A DNA stretch of 64,000 bases, taken from positions 22,630,904-22,694,903 of the forward strand of contig CM064506.1 of assembly GCA_032716605.1 (NCBI GenBank), read 5' to 3'. The notes below the pieces were generated by a model. That model searched no databases. It was not told the DNA's origin and saw nothing but the letters and a program-made list of their open reading frames with translations. The position numbers and the translations under genes were made by a program. Source of the DNA: Paralithodes platypus. Its lineage: Eukaryota; Arthropoda; Malacostraca; Decapoda; Lithodidae. Positions 20,511 through 32,156 of the stretch are shown here, one piece after another (positions within the stretch are counted from its first letter, which is position 1; each line of letters opens with the position of its first letter).

Positions 20511-20861
20511 TTATGGGGACAGTGGCTGTTTGTTTGGTCTATTAATTCATTTATTCATATAATTTTTTAGTTTCCTCCCTAGACCTCCATCAAGCTTAGA
20601 AAAACACCCCCTAGACAAGATAGATTTGTACATTTTTCGGTAGAAAATTTTCCCGGCCAAAGGCCGATTCCTCCTAAAATTACAGGCTCGCTATCTCTCG
20701 CCAGGAAAAAAATGGCACGAAGCGTCCTAATATTGACAAAGAAATGGGTGAAAGGTCATAAAATCCCCAAACTAATGGAACCAACGTCTTAAAATCTCCA
20801 AACTAGAGGGGCTAAGCAATAGGGAGATGGGGGTCCAGAAAAACGATCTGGCTTCCCTTAA
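20511..20861 (-). mobile_element. TTAA-B MITE
   Basis: TTATGGGGACAGTGG to GGCTTCCCTTAA. CTAGACCTCCATCAAGCTTA and GGCTCGCTATCTCTCGCC are present. Confidence 0.8.
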
Positions 20862-21076
20862 GATTATTAGTGCTACCGTACGTGGGGCCTTGAATGACGA
20901 AAAGAAAGAGATACCAGGTACAGAACAGAAGAGGAACAAAGGAAAAGGTCAAGGCAAGCCAAGAATGAATAGTGGATGACCTTTACAAACAACTGAGGGT
21001 AAGTCTCCATAGTATGCCAGACCGGACCGTCTATAATGAATGAGGAGACTGATTGGGGAGACTGGGAAAGAATGGT

Positions 21077-21169
21077 GTATCGAGAGAGAGGGAGAGAGAG
21101 AGAGAGAGAGAGAGGGGGGGAGAGTGAGATAGAGATTCACAGTTATATAGATACATAGACTGCACAGAT

Positions 21170-21251
<82 letters not shown>

Positions 21252-21253
21252 CG
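21077..21253. repeat. (GA)n microsatellites
   Basis: A GA run at 21080-21130 and a longer one at 21173-21253, with a unique spacer. Confidence 0.96.
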
Positions 21254-22500
21254 GTACAGGGACGTAGGTCATTCGTATCAATAGTGGATAAGGGGGGTTG
21301 GAGGGGGGTGGGATGGGATATAGTTTGTCAAATTATAACCAGAATATGGCGATAATGACTCCATCATGCTAAGCGGTTTAATGTTATACTATGAACATTA
21401 TACACATCAAACTGTATTTCCACGCAAGGAAGAGACTATATTCCCTGGCAGTACCATTGAGTATAAAGTTACAGTATTTCCAAAGGGGTGTGTCTCAATG
21501 GTGAACGAGGGTGGAGAGACACAAGTTGAGAGTGAGGGAATTGGTAATGGAGGAGTTAGGTGGAGGTATTGAGGAACACGCCTTTATAACGGCACTGAGG
21601 CAGAGGAAATAAATTCTTGGACTGTAATATTATTAAATTGATTTGGTTTACAACATTGGTAAATACAAAAAAAAAAAACAGTTGATAAATTGTGACTAAA
21701 ATGTACGATGCATATAACTTTTGAAAATACCCAACGCTTATTATTTACAAATCAATTCAAGGGAAAGAAAACAACAACAACCCTACTCATTCACGCTAGA
21801 CTATAGGTAAGAAATTACCGTCACAGATGGCATGGGGCAGACTTAGGAAGTATTAATGAGACGGGATGGAGAGTGTTTTATTTCAGGACTGGAGTTCTCG
21901 AAAATGGGCTCCAGTCCTGAAAATATTCTTGACTTACAGATTGCTTGCTTAATAATCCAATAGGCTTGATAGCCACTGAAGTCCTATTTTAACGAACTAA
22001 CTCAGTGTTTTACTTACTTCACTTGTGAGACATGTGGGGCAAAGTACGTTACTCGTGTACAAACATAGTCGGAGGTTTAGGTCGATATATTTATCCAAGT
22101 ACCATTTAAAATGGTTTTGGCTTGGCAGCAGTCTACGACATTTGATTACACTGGCTACCCACTCTGTTGACAAAAAAGATACACCAATTGCATGCACGAA
22201 TCATAATGGTGCAACACATGCGAGGGATTATCTCTTAATCACGGTTAAAACTGTTGGGAGTCATTTTGAAACAAACATCCTGTAAACACAGTCATGTATC
22301 ATTGTAAAATAGATGATTTAATTTATTTATAAAATTGCTTAAATACCGTAATCTGAACATTTGCTCAGCAGCATTACCGGTATATATCTGGATATATGAA
22401 AAACTGTGGGCTGTAAATTGAATAAAACAAAATTACATATTGTTCTCCAAAGTAAATGCATAACATTGTTTGCAATCATATTTCAAAGGTGTATTAAGTT
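21254..22500. other. Unclassified DNA containing a 14-bp-stem palindrome
   Basis: About 1.25 kb without family match. At 21883-21919 TTTCAGGACTGGAG is followed about 13 nt later by CTCCAGTCCTGAAA, a perfect inverted repeat. The open frames at 22.0-22.3 kb lack recognisable domains. Confidence 0.5.
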
Positions 22501-22535
22501 ATGATTAAATATAACTCGATTATACGCACGCGTGC

Positions 22536-22714
<179 letters not shown>

Positions 22715-22924
22715 TTTTTTTTTTTGTGCGTGTTAGTGTGTGTGTGTTGGTGTGCGTGTGTGCCCTTATATGTGTGTGCACCGTGCACAATTGACTTTGA
22801 CAATACAAATACTGTGGTCTCAATGTAATTATTTGTGATGAATTATTAATCAGCCTTTAATTGGCAACGCAGTGCTTTTGATGGTCATGTTAGTGTGCCC
22901 CATTAAAACTAGCATAATAATTAA

Positions 22925-23296
22925 TTGAGGGGGAACGGTTTATTTATTGGTCGATCTATTTATATATTTATTATTTTCTTACTTTCCTCCCTAGGCCTCC
23001 ATCAAGCTTAATAAAACCTCCCCAAGATCGCCCTGCTAGATAAATGTGTAAATGTTTCGGTAGAAAAAATGTTCCAGCCGAAGGCAGGTTCCTCCTGAAT
23101 TACAGGCACGCTGTCGCTCGCCAGGAACAAAATTGACACCTAATTGGCACGAAAGGTTTTAATGTTGACAAAGGAATGGGGGTGAAGTGTCTTAATATCG
23201 ACATATTAATGTACCAAACGTCTAAAAAAACTGAAAACTGATGGAGCTATACATGAGGGAGTAGAGGGTCAGAAAAAACGACCATGTCCCCTGAAA
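22925..23296 (-). mobile_element. TTAA-B MITE, eroded ends
   Basis: Starts TTGAGGGGGAACGG and ends CATGTCCCCTGAA, so both TTAA ends are mutated. CTAGGCCTCCATCAAGCTTA and GCTGTCGCTCGCCAGG are present. Confidence 0.78.
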
Positions 23297-23460
23297 GTAA
23301 AGCATAAACCTATTATGAGGACATTGATTACATAATATACTATTCATACTGTGTGTCTTTGTATCCTCTCTTAGGCTATAATAAAGTGGCAATGGGCTGA
23401 GCATCTACACGAAGGTTAGTTTGAGATCTTATTTGATAATGCTATATGCTGAAATATATG

Positions 23461-23611
23461 TTAACCCCTTCTGTTCCGGTGACATCTTTATCATTTTATT
23501 CCAGCTATACTTAGAGGATTTTGTGCAGTTTAAGAAGCGGCTGTGGTAGTAAATAGGGTTAATTGATATAGTTCGAACACTGTTAAATGTCACCGGTACA
23601 GAAGGGGTTAA
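23461..23611 (+). mobile_element. TTAA-A MITE, internally deleted
   Basis: TTAACCCCTTCTGTTCCGGT to CACCGGTACAGAAGGGGTTA, but only 151 bp. Most of the right arm is missing. Confidence 0.8.
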
Positions 23612-23718
23612 TGCATTTCCGGATTATTTATATGATTTCAATTCATTCATAATTCATTCATCACTATTTTCATTCATAGTTACAAAAGTGTAGGTTATCA
23701 CTCACAGATGATATTATG

Positions 23719-23937
23719 TACAGTCGGCCTAATAAGTCCTTGCTCGGCACCAATTATGTTTTGATAAATGATTGGTATCAGCAATATTTACACATGATTC
23801 ATTCTTTTCGAGTGAGATATACAAACATGTTTGTACACTTACCCACCCTATTCATCATCTGACAGATATAAATGCAGCATAGAGCGAGCCAAACGTAATG
23901 GCAGCTAAGACATGACATATTAGCGCCACCGTACACT
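23719..23937 (-). mobile_element. TA-G MITE, first of a chain of three
   Basis: Starts TACAGTCGGCCTAATAAGT and ends TATTAGCGCCACCGTA. The interior is in reverse order (GATTGGTATCAGCAATATTT, CAAACGTAATGGCAGC). Confidence 0.78.
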
Positions 23938-24153
23938 CGGCCTAATAAGTGGTGTCTCGGCTGTCATTACGTTTGGCTCGCTCTGTGCTGTATTACTGTC
24001 TGACAGATTGAAAGTAGGGTGGGTAAGTGTAGGAACATGTTTGTTTATCGAATTCAAAAGGAAGAAATCCTGTTTAGATATTGCTGATACCAATTATAGA
24101 ACAAAATATATATAAATATTGGTGCAGAGACATCACTTATTAGGCCGACTGTA
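23936..24153 (+). mobile_element. TA-G MITE, second of the chain
   Basis: Starts TACACTCGGCCTAATAAGT at the TA shared with the previous copy and ends ACTTATTAGGCCGACTGTA. Confidence 0.78.
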
Positions 24154-25349
24154 CCGTTGGCCAAATACGTCGTGTCGCCGCTGTCATTATGTTTGACTGG
24201 CTGTATGCTGTATTAATGTCTGTCAGATGTTGAATAGGGTGTGTAAAGATAAGAACATGGTTGTATATCTCACTCTGAACGATGATGGGAGGATGAACCT
24301 TTCGCCCCCAAATTCACCCTGTATAAGAGATTTTGTTTCTGGCATTATACCATCTTATTACCAATGGAAATACTAAGACTCGCTGAAAAAAATCAGCTCT
24401 CTATGTGCGTGGGCGCGCGCGCGAATGCAGAATTTCATTGAAACATATGAAAAATCATCTAGTCATTGAAAATTGTTCAAATTTCCCCCAATTTTTTTCT
24501 GGCGTATCCTACAAGCATCCCCTACAAGAAAATTATCTAGTTTCCCCATATGGAATAATAGAAGGGGTTGAAAAAAATATATAATATATCTATATTTTTT
24601 GGTAGCCCAAATTGCGACATGAAAAATATTGAATCTTGGAAATTACGGGAGATAATGCCATTATCTAATAATTTTGCAGTTGCTATATAGTCCTATATGT
24701 AGTGTGTAGAAGAAGAACGAAGTAGAGCAATAAACAAAAAAGTAGATGCTCTTGGAGTTGCCAATATATGATCTCTGGTAATCGCAAAACATTTAAATTC
24801 ATACCTAAATGGTGAAAAGTTTGGTCTAAAATAACTAAATTACCCCTACTATATAGGTTTTCTATTACCAAGCTCTTAGAGAAAACAAAGTTATATGGGT
24901 TACTGATGTAAAACATCTTGCAACCTTGGGTTAACAGATGACTTTCACAAGTGTTTCATATAAATCCATGATATTGGGGGCCATGGGGCTAGGGATGTCA
25001 TAAGGGTGTTTATGCCCTCATATGATAGTTTATATTGCTTACAAAAGCCTTTTAGACAAACAGTATAAAAAAAAAAAAATTGGGGCTGAGGGTAAACAAA
25101 ATTGTTGATTCGGGGTGTGGTTCAACCCCCATCCGGGGGTGTTATGGATGCAATATGTTTTTTTTTGCCCTCCTATGCTATTCTCCTATGTTGAAAGAAG
25201 GATTTTAGAAAAAGAACAAAACAATTGAAATTTTGACTTTCGGGCCTCATCCAAGGTTCAGCCTCCCCGTATTAAACCTTACAAAGCTTTGATACCAATT
25301 ATTGATCGAAATAGACTTGTTGCCGCAACATCACTGTTTAGGCTGACTG
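24152..25349 (+). mobile_element. TA-G MITE, third of the chain, split by about 1 kb
   Basis: The left part runs from TACCGTTGGCCAAATACG to about 24290 (TATATCTCACTCTGAACG). G sequence resumes near 25285 (TTGATACCAATTATTGATCG) and ends at TAGGCTGACTGTA. The intervening DNA is foreign to the family. Confidence 0.72.
24291..25284. other. Unexplained sequence of about 1 kb inside a G element
   Basis: AT-rich, no coding frame, no terminal repeats that I can see. It contains a short CG run near 24412 and weak internal similarity between about 24965-25060 and 25115-25230 (TGCCCTC.TATG.TA). Confidence 0.55.
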
Positions 25350-25458
25350 TACTAGCGGGTGCCAAACAATACATTATTTCCTATTGACAAAACAATAACA
25401 ATGTTTGTGAGGAGTTATGGTCGCTAATAGGAACTTGCTACTTATCGTTATGTGGTTG

Positions 25459-25673
25459 TTCACCCCTTCTGTACCGGCGACGTCCTTTCGTTATATTCTG
25501 GGTATCATTAGACGATATTATTCAGCTTAGCAAGGGCGTCTACCAATCATAATGCTACAAACCATCTTAATTAACCTTTTTAGCTACCATATATCCTTCC
25601 TAAAGCTGCATAAAATCGTCTAAATCTAGCTGAAATCATATATAAAAGAAGTTACCGGTACTGAATAGGTTAA
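25459..25673 (+). mobile_element. TTAA-A MITE
   Basis: (TTCA)CCCCTTCTGTACCGGC to GTTACCGGTACTGAATAGGT then TTAA. Palindromic interior present. Confidence 0.8.
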
Positions 25674-25675
25674 GA

Positions 25676-25804
25676 AATATATGTGGCAGTAAAATAGGTT
25701 AAGTGGTATGGTTCGAAGCCTGTTCATTGCTGGAGGCCCCTTTAAGCTCAATACAATCGTCTAATAGTAACCAGAATAAAATTAAAAGGTACAGAAGGGG
25801 TTAA
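25676..25804 (+). mobile_element. TTAA-A MITE, right-half fragment
   Basis: Begins mid-element (ATATGTGGCAGTAAAATAGG) and ends AAAAGGTACAGAAGGGGTTAA. Confidence 0.7.
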
Positions 25805-26159
25805 GTGGGCGCATGGTGGGCGTACAATATTGCTACGCCATTATTGTCTGCCGATATATTGACATCTCGATTATTTGCCCTTGACATAGAAGGTAATTGA
25901 ATGTATTGGCAAGGTACAATTAGGGCAAGCAATTGTTTATATTTATTGGTTTATATTCAATTGTATATATTCATTGTATTAATTTATTTCATTAATTAGG
26001 TTTATATTTATTGGTGGGTTGCTGAACATATATAAAACCTTTACCAAATAACAAAATAATAGTGATATAATCATTGAATACTATATTAGAGGAGATATTA
26101 TATGGTTTGGATATGACCGTTTGTTATGATAAATTAATTCATTTTGACTACAAAAGGGA
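25805..26159. other. Unclassified AT-rich DNA
   Basis: No family match and no supported gene. Confidence 0.5.
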
Positions 26160-26331
26160 TTAAGAGAGGTTTTCAGGACCTACCTATCCCTCATATTTAA
26201 CTTGATAGTTTTTAGATTTTACGACATTCGTGCAATTAGTTTGGCGATTTAAAGACCTTATGTGCCATTTAGGTGTCGATACTTTCCTGGCGAGCGGAAG
26301 CAAGCATATATATATATATATATATATATAT
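26160..26331 (+). mobile_element. TTAA-B MITE fragment ending in (TA)n
   Basis: TTAAGAGAGGTTTTCAGGAC through CCATTTAGGTGTCGAT and CCTGGCGAGCGGAAGC, then a TA run. Confidence 0.65.
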
Positions 26332-26333
26332 TG

Positions 26334-26810
26334 GTAATACAATTTAAACAAAGAGGTAACAATTACTAGCCCATCCAACTAAATATGGTGTAAAGAAAAT
26401 TTATTGACATTCCAGCTGATACCCCTCTCCTTTGTTTTAGTCTAGATAGATAGATAGATCGACAGACATACATATTGACAGATAGATAGATAGATAGATA
26501 GACAATAGTAATACAATTTAAACAAAGTGATAATAAGTCGACCATCTAAATCAAAATGGTGTACAAAATATCAACTGACATTCTGACGGACACCCCTCTC
26601 CTATGTTTTAGACTAGATAGATAGCTATAGACAGACAGACAGACAGACAGACAGATAGATAAATAGATAGATAGGAAAATATATAAATACATAGATAGAT
26701 ATACTGTATATGATTAGGCAATACAAGACGACCATCTAAATAAAGAATGGAGTAAACAAAACATTGCCATTCTGACGGACACCCCTCTCCATTGTTGTAG
26801 TAGCAGGCTG
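26334..26810. repeat. Three diverged tandem units of about 170-210 bp with GATA/GACA runs
   Basis: Each unit has AATACAA, CCATC(C/T)AA, ATGG.GTA.A, TGACATTC..., ACCCCTCTCC and then TAGATAGATA/GACAGACAGA. Units begin near 26334, 26507 and 26719. Confidence 0.75.
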
Positions 26811-26816
26811 ATATTT

Positions 26817-27006
26817 TAAGGGGGAAGTGGTTGATTTTTCTCTCTCATGTTTAGCCCAATTTTCTTTGAGATTTTAGGACGTTCGTTCCATTAGTTTGGC
26901 AATTTTAAGACCTTTCGTCTTAAAACAGTAGGCTGATTGGGGCCGAAGGATACAAGCCAAAGAGAGTGAGGGAGAAAAAGAAAAAAGCGAGGTGGGCTCC
27001 CTTAAG
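26817..27006 (+). mobile_element. B/C chimera
   Basis: The left half is TTAA-B (TTTAGCCCAA, GACGTTCGTTCC, TTTAAGACCTTTCG). It switches at about 26918 to the TTAA-C right arm (TCTTAAAACAGTAGGCTGAT) and ends GCGAGGTGGGCTCCCTTAA. Confidence 0.75.
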
Positions 27007-27722
27007 GTAAACAAACGTGCCGAAAGGTGGGAAACGGCCGGTTACGAGGGAATATGAAGAATTATTGGCAGATTTTGATAGGCGTGAGGAAGGGTTTACG
27101 AGGGGCAATAACCCGAATGTGTGCAGCCGGAAGTGAAGGCCGGAAGGAAGTCTTGTTGCCATGGGTCAGTGGAATAATAATGATAATAATAATACAAATA
27201 ATAATCTATATTTGTCTATCTATATGCTCAGGCCCAATCCCCACTTTTCCTATTTTTATTTTTATTTTCTATGTTATTATTTTTATTATTTTTTTGTAAT
27301 AATAATACAAAGCAAATCATGACCATAAAGATGATTTACAAAACAGCGTGACATGTGCTTGTGAGATAATGTAGACAGAAACGTGTTGTGTAGCGAAGAG
27401 TTGAGCAATTTTGTTTCAAAACATTAATAATAATTTTATTATTTAATTATTAGTATGGTGAGGGCATCCTCTACCCAACCTCAGCCGTTTCTGTCTGTCT
27501 CTTTTACCGTCTTACTTTTCCTTCTCGGGGCAGGAGGCTAGCAATCCTCCTTCCCTTTTAAAATTCACCTACCAGACATGACAGAGTAAGGGGCGAGGAA
27601 ACGTGACAGTGGTTCTACACCCTAAGAACTGGAACTTTTAAAGATGGTTCTGTTCAGGTTTTGTCTCGTGTCGGCCACCCCCTGATATATGGGGTATATG
27701 CCTCAGTATATAAATGCATACA
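27007..27722. other. Unclassified DNA with ATA-type repeats
   Basis: A GC-richer stretch at 27015-27170 leads into an AATAATGATAATAATAAT run, which would fit a retroelement tail, but no protein motif is visible. Confidence 0.45.
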
Positions 27723-27937
27723 TACAATCGCGCTATTAAGTGATGTCTCGGCGCCAAGTATGTTTTGATCAACAATTGGTATCAGCAATATCTAAGCTTC
27801 ATTTCTTCATATCGAGTGAAATATACAAACATATTCCTACACTTACCCACCCTATTCAACATCTAACAGACATTAATACAGCACAGAGCAAGCCAAACGT
27901 AATGACAGCTGGGGAATGACTTATTAGCGCGACCGTA
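27723..27937 (-). mobile_element. TA-G MITE
   Basis: TACAATCGCGCTATTAAGTG to ACTTATTAGCGCGACCGTA, 215 bp. The interior matches 8.36-8.58 kb in reverse. Confidence 0.82.
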
Positions 27938-28046
27938 CATCTAATACAAAGTGCACCATTAGGCACTGAAGCAATAAGACAAACGACGTGTTTTCTTTAA
28001 TTACAAATTATGATCCACTGGTTGAGAGCAATCATCAAATGTTAGC

Positions 28047-28381
28047 TTAAGGGGAGGTTTTTAGTTTGTTTCCTACTCCTCCAGCAATCTTAAAATTCCA
28101 CCCCCTTGACCCCCTTTCAAGATAAATTTGTAAATTTTTCGGTAAAAAAAAATCCCGGCCGAAGGCCGGTTACTCTTAAATTACAGGCTCGCTATCACTC
28201 GCCAGGATAAAATCGACATCTAAATGGCATGAAAGGTCTTAAAATTGACAGAATGGGGCGGAAATTCTTTAAATCACCAAACTAATGGGGCAAACGTCTT
28301 AAAATCTCAAAAGCAATGGGGCTAGACATGAGGGAGAAAGGGGTCAAGAAAAAAGTCCCTCAAGTGGAAATCTCCCCTTAA
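28047..28381 (-). mobile_element. TTAA-B MITE, short subfamily, complete
   Basis: 335 bp, TTAAGGGGAGGTTTTTAG to AAGTGGAAATCTCCCCTTAA. Confidence 0.87.
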
Positions 28382-28751
28382 AGGGAGATGTGCCGTTTTG
28401 GTCTATTAATACATATATTCCTTTATTTCTTAGTTTCCTAGCTAGACCTCCATCAAGCTTAAAAAAACACCCCTAGGGCACCCCCCCCCCCCTTCAAGAT
28501 ATATTTGTACATAATTCGGTAGAAATGTGTCCCGGCTGAATGCCGGTTCCATATAAAATTTCTGGCTCGCTATCGCTCATCAGGAAAAAATTGACAAGTA
28601 AATGGCTCGAAAGGTCTTAAATTGATAACGAAACGGGGTGAAAAGTGTTAAAATCGCCAAAGTAAAGGGCCGAACGTCTTATAATCACAAAACAAATGGG
28701 GCTTACCACGAGGGAAAAAGAGGACCAGCAAAACGACCCATCTCCCCTCAA
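28378..28751 (-). mobile_element. TTAA-B MITE
   Basis: TTAAAGGGAGATGTGCCG to CCATCTCCCCTCAA. Shares its first TTAA with the previous element. Confidence 0.84.
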
Positions 28752-28875
28752 ATACAATAACACAATCAAACTAGAGGCAAGAGTTTATAACCCAATATAA
28801 AGTTTTGCATGTGACCCAGTATTAAATATTCAAGCTGTGTCAGTGCTGGTCAAGTCTGGGCTTCATTTGATTGGG

Positions 28876-29245
28876 TTAAGGGGGTAGTGCTTGGTTTTTG
28901 GCTAATATATTAATATATTTTATTTATTTTTTTAGTTTTCTCGCTAGACCTCCATCAAGCTTAGAAAACCACCCCCTAGACCCCCTGTCAAGATAAATTT
29001 ATACATTTTTCGGTAGAAAAATGGCTCGGCCGAAGGCCGGTTCCTTCTAAAATTAGAGGCTCGCTATCGCTCGCCAGGAAAAATCGACACCTGACGGACA
29101 CGAAAGGTCTAAATATTGACAAAAACATGAGGCGAAAGGTCTCAAAATCGCCAAACTAAAGGAACGAGCGTCTTAAAACATCAAAACTAATATGCTAAAC
29201 TTGAGGGAGAAGGGGGTCCAGAAAAAGCGAGTGCTACCCCCTTAA
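28876..29245 (-). mobile_element. TTAA-B MITE, GTAGTGC subfamily, complete
   Basis: 370 bp, TTAAGGGGGTAGTGCTTGG to GAGTGCTACCCCCTTAA. These inverted ends equal the repeated part of the 5.84-6.50-kb array. Confidence 0.88.
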
Positions 29246-29414
29246 GCAGAAATGAATTGAATATCGAATATGTCTATTTCACTGTGAGTTCTCTGGAGCC
29301 TCACACGAGATTTTCTAGAATAAACAATTGAATCCGGGATTATATCGAATAAATACTTTAATACGAAATGATATCCAATAAATACTTGACTACGACAATT
29401 ATCGCAAAGTTTGT

Positions 29415-29586
29415 TCTGATATTTTGTAATGTAGGATACTATAAGGGGGTAGTGACTATTTGTTTGGTCTATTTATTTATTTATTCATTTATATGTTAGT
29501 TGCCTCGCTAAACCACCAACAAGCTTAAAACAAAACACACACACACACACACACGCCATCTCTGATATTTTGTAATGTAGGATACT
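29415..29586. mobile_element. TTAA-B end fragment between 26-bp direct repeats
   Basis: An exact 26-bp direct repeat (starting TCTGATATTTTG) occurs at 29415-29440 and 29561-29586. Between them is a B left end (AAGGGGGTAGTGACTATTTG to CACCAACAAGCTTAAAAC) running into a CA run. Confidence 0.7.
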
Positions 29587-29629
29587 TTTAATAGTATATT
29601 TATTTCTACAGTTATTGTTAGTAATTTGT

Positions 29630-30053
29630 ATGAAGAAGACGTGGACAGCCGAGAAGATGGTATGATATGGTGTCAGAAAGTGTGTCAAAGCGTGAAACGG
29701 GACTGGCTGAAGCTAAATAAATAGCAAATGACAGGAATGAATGGAGGAAGTTTGTTAGAGAGAGTATATGAAAGTCTCTGGACTCGTTTAAATGATAAAC
29801 TTGGAAGGTTTTTATCCAAGATGTTGATGTGAAGATACCTTGTCTGGAATTATTATAACATCTGAGGTGAAGCCATTGATTTCGGGGCTGATAAGTGATT
29901 GGTGCTTCTGAATGTTTGTGTTCTTGCTTTTTTGTGGGTGAACTGTTATGTTTTCTTCTCCTGTCACCTCTTTTTTCCTTTCTCGAGTCTTTTGCTGATC
30001 CTCCCTACCCTTTCTGAAAGTAAGGGCTGGCTACTGACTGACTGACTGACTGT
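29630..30053 (+). mobile_element. Decayed LINE 3' end (C-terminal tail and 3' UTR)
   Basis: The + strand frame reads RRRGQPRRWYDMV, then GLAEAK, a stop, and DRNEWRKFV. This is the RGRP..RW..V...DR..WR..V signature common at the C-terminus of non-LTR retrotransposon polyproteins. About 250 bp further on is a (GACT)n tail at 30033-30053. One in-frame stop shows decay. The clade is not determined. Confidence 0.6.
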
Positions 30054-31530
30054 ATGAAACCTATGTGACCGCTCGTTAATATTAGTCTTAGTCAGCATAG
30101 CTATATTAAATATTGTTAAGTGTTTAGATATCATCAACTAGTGTAAAAATTCATTAATTCCAACAAAACGTATTTCATCATATTGATGAAGCAACAACTT
30201 CACTTCATCATCACTTATTTATGTATTTATTTGTTTTGGATAGCAGGTTTATACAAGATTAGTTAGAGTATTTTTCAATAAAAGTAAAAACAGTGAAATA
30301 TTAAATGCAATTCAAGGTATCTAGAGTGAGAGACAATAGTCGCGTCGTGACATTTGGTGAAAACTTACATTGACAGGCTAAACATCTGGTATATTTCAGC
30401 TTATCTAACGGACGGTTGTTAGCACTGACTTGAGTCGCCATCTGGTCCATATTTGTGTTAATTTCGGAGATAAGACTAATCCATCAACAGTTTTGGACAG
30501 CCACGTTTAGGCTAGTATTATGATATGCTTCACCATCACTTTTCCTCTTCTTATTTGTGGAAGATATTTATTTATTCTGTAGCAGTGAATATATTTGTAA
30601 TGGCTAATAATTTCATATAGTAACAGGTATCCCATATCTGTGTAAATTGTGATTATTTAACATGAAATGCTATGCTCGAACCATCCTTACCTTATGTCCG
30701 AATCATCCCTCTTAGTCGGGATGGTTCGGACTTGCTGTGGGGTGTGTTCCGTAATATTGCTATTCAATAACTAACCAAGATTACGCTTTAAGTGTAACAC
30801 ACATACGAACCAAGGTTGGGAACTTCATTACGAGATTATCAATGACTGCTTTCAATATTACTTCTTCTACGAATAATTTTGTAAAAAGTGGCTGAACCAT
30901 CACCGCTCTCCCCAATGATTTACATACTCCCAATATTAGCCTATTCTCCATTATGTGCTTTGTGTATTCAAGTATGCATTTCATTATAGTGGCCCCTTAG
31001 ACTATTATGTTTATTACTTTTATCAAATTATTATTATTTGTATTATTATTATTATTATTATTATTAATGTTGTTGTTATTATTATTTACGAACTTCAGCA
31101 CATAACAAGTCATTTTACAGCGCAACGTAAACGTAAATGGGATAAAAAAGGAAACCTGGAAGTGTAAGCCGAAATGAATATGTTATTCGCTGCGGCCTAA
31201 CTGATTATAGTTCATATCCAAGAACCAACAAAGCCTCGGGATTCATAGGAACCCTTATCAGAGCAACGGTAAACGAAGCTTAAGGGATCCAGGCCTGCCA
31301 ACCGAGGTTATTACAATGGTAGGGCTTTCATAATGATTCACGAGTAACCGCGACACGACTATTATATCTCACTGTACGTGATTTTATATATATATATCAA
31401 AATATCTTGCATAGTTGAATTCGGGGGCTGATCTATCCGGATCCGATTAGATTATGCGGAAAGACCGGAGATGGTTCAGTGAACCATCTGGTTAAAGTAA
31501 TTACCTTCTCAGCAAGCAAACATTTCACAT
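30054..31530. other. Unclassified DNA, about 1.5 kb
   Basis: ATT runs at 31030-31085 and one short TA run. I see no repeat family, splice-supported exon or recognisable protein. Confidence 0.5.
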
Positions 31531-31559
31531 AACTCTCTCTCTCTCTCTCACTCTCTCTC

Positions 31560-31615
<56 letters not shown>

Positions 31616-31674
31616 GAATTAAGACCTGACCACCTCGTTTGGATCGTAAGGTCTGTGTGGCCAGTGTGTCTATG

Positions 31675-31705
<31 letters not shown>
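31531..31705. repeat. (CT)n microsatellites
   Basis: CT runs at 31531-31614 and 31679-31705 with unique sequence between. Confidence 0.96.
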
Positions 31706-31750
31706 GGTTGATCGGGATAATGGTGTCTGAGTGATAGTGATGAGAGAACT

Positions 31751-31917
31751 TTAAGGGGGTGGTAGTCGTTTTTTCTGGACCCCCATCTCCGTTATGTTTA
31801 GCATATTAGTTTTGAAAATTTAAGACGTTCGTTCCATTTGTTTGGTGATTTTGTAGACCTTTCGCCCCATTTCTTTGTCGATATTAAAACCTTTCGTGCC
31901 ATTTAGGTGTCGATGTT
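31751..31917 (+). mobile_element. TTAA-B MITE, left half
   Basis: TTAAGGGGGTGGTAGTCG through CCATTTAGGTGTCGATG, cut exactly where MITE-E sequence starts. Confidence 0.75.
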
Positions 31918-32131
31918 TAGGTCATAAGGAAGTTGGAGCTGTGGCCGCCATCAATATCTAGCAGAATTATCAGCTAAGATACGGCCATAATACATTTGTA
32001 GATACACAAAACCAAATTGATCATACTTTTTATCCATTAGAAACCCACATTGTTATTATTGCCTTTCTCTTTAATATGGATGTTTACTGTTCCAACTTCC
32101 TTACAGCCCAAAACTCGTAACAATTCAATTA
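31918..32131 (+). mobile_element. MITE-E, left end missing
   Basis: Starts inside the left end (TTTAGGTCATAAGGAAGTTG) and keeps AACCAAATTGATCATA and CCAACTTCCTTACAGCCC. Confidence 0.75.
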
Positions 32132-32156
32132 TGGTATTGGTAAGGAGGGGGGGGGG

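Noticed and set aside
22025..22285. Possible zinc-finger-like CETCGAKY in an open frame
   Set aside because: Only one Cys pair, no following His pair at the right spacing, and stops interrupt the frame that carries it.
24408..24425. Short CG-rich run as a CpG island
   Set aside because: Only about 15 bp of alternating CG. A simple repeat, not an island.
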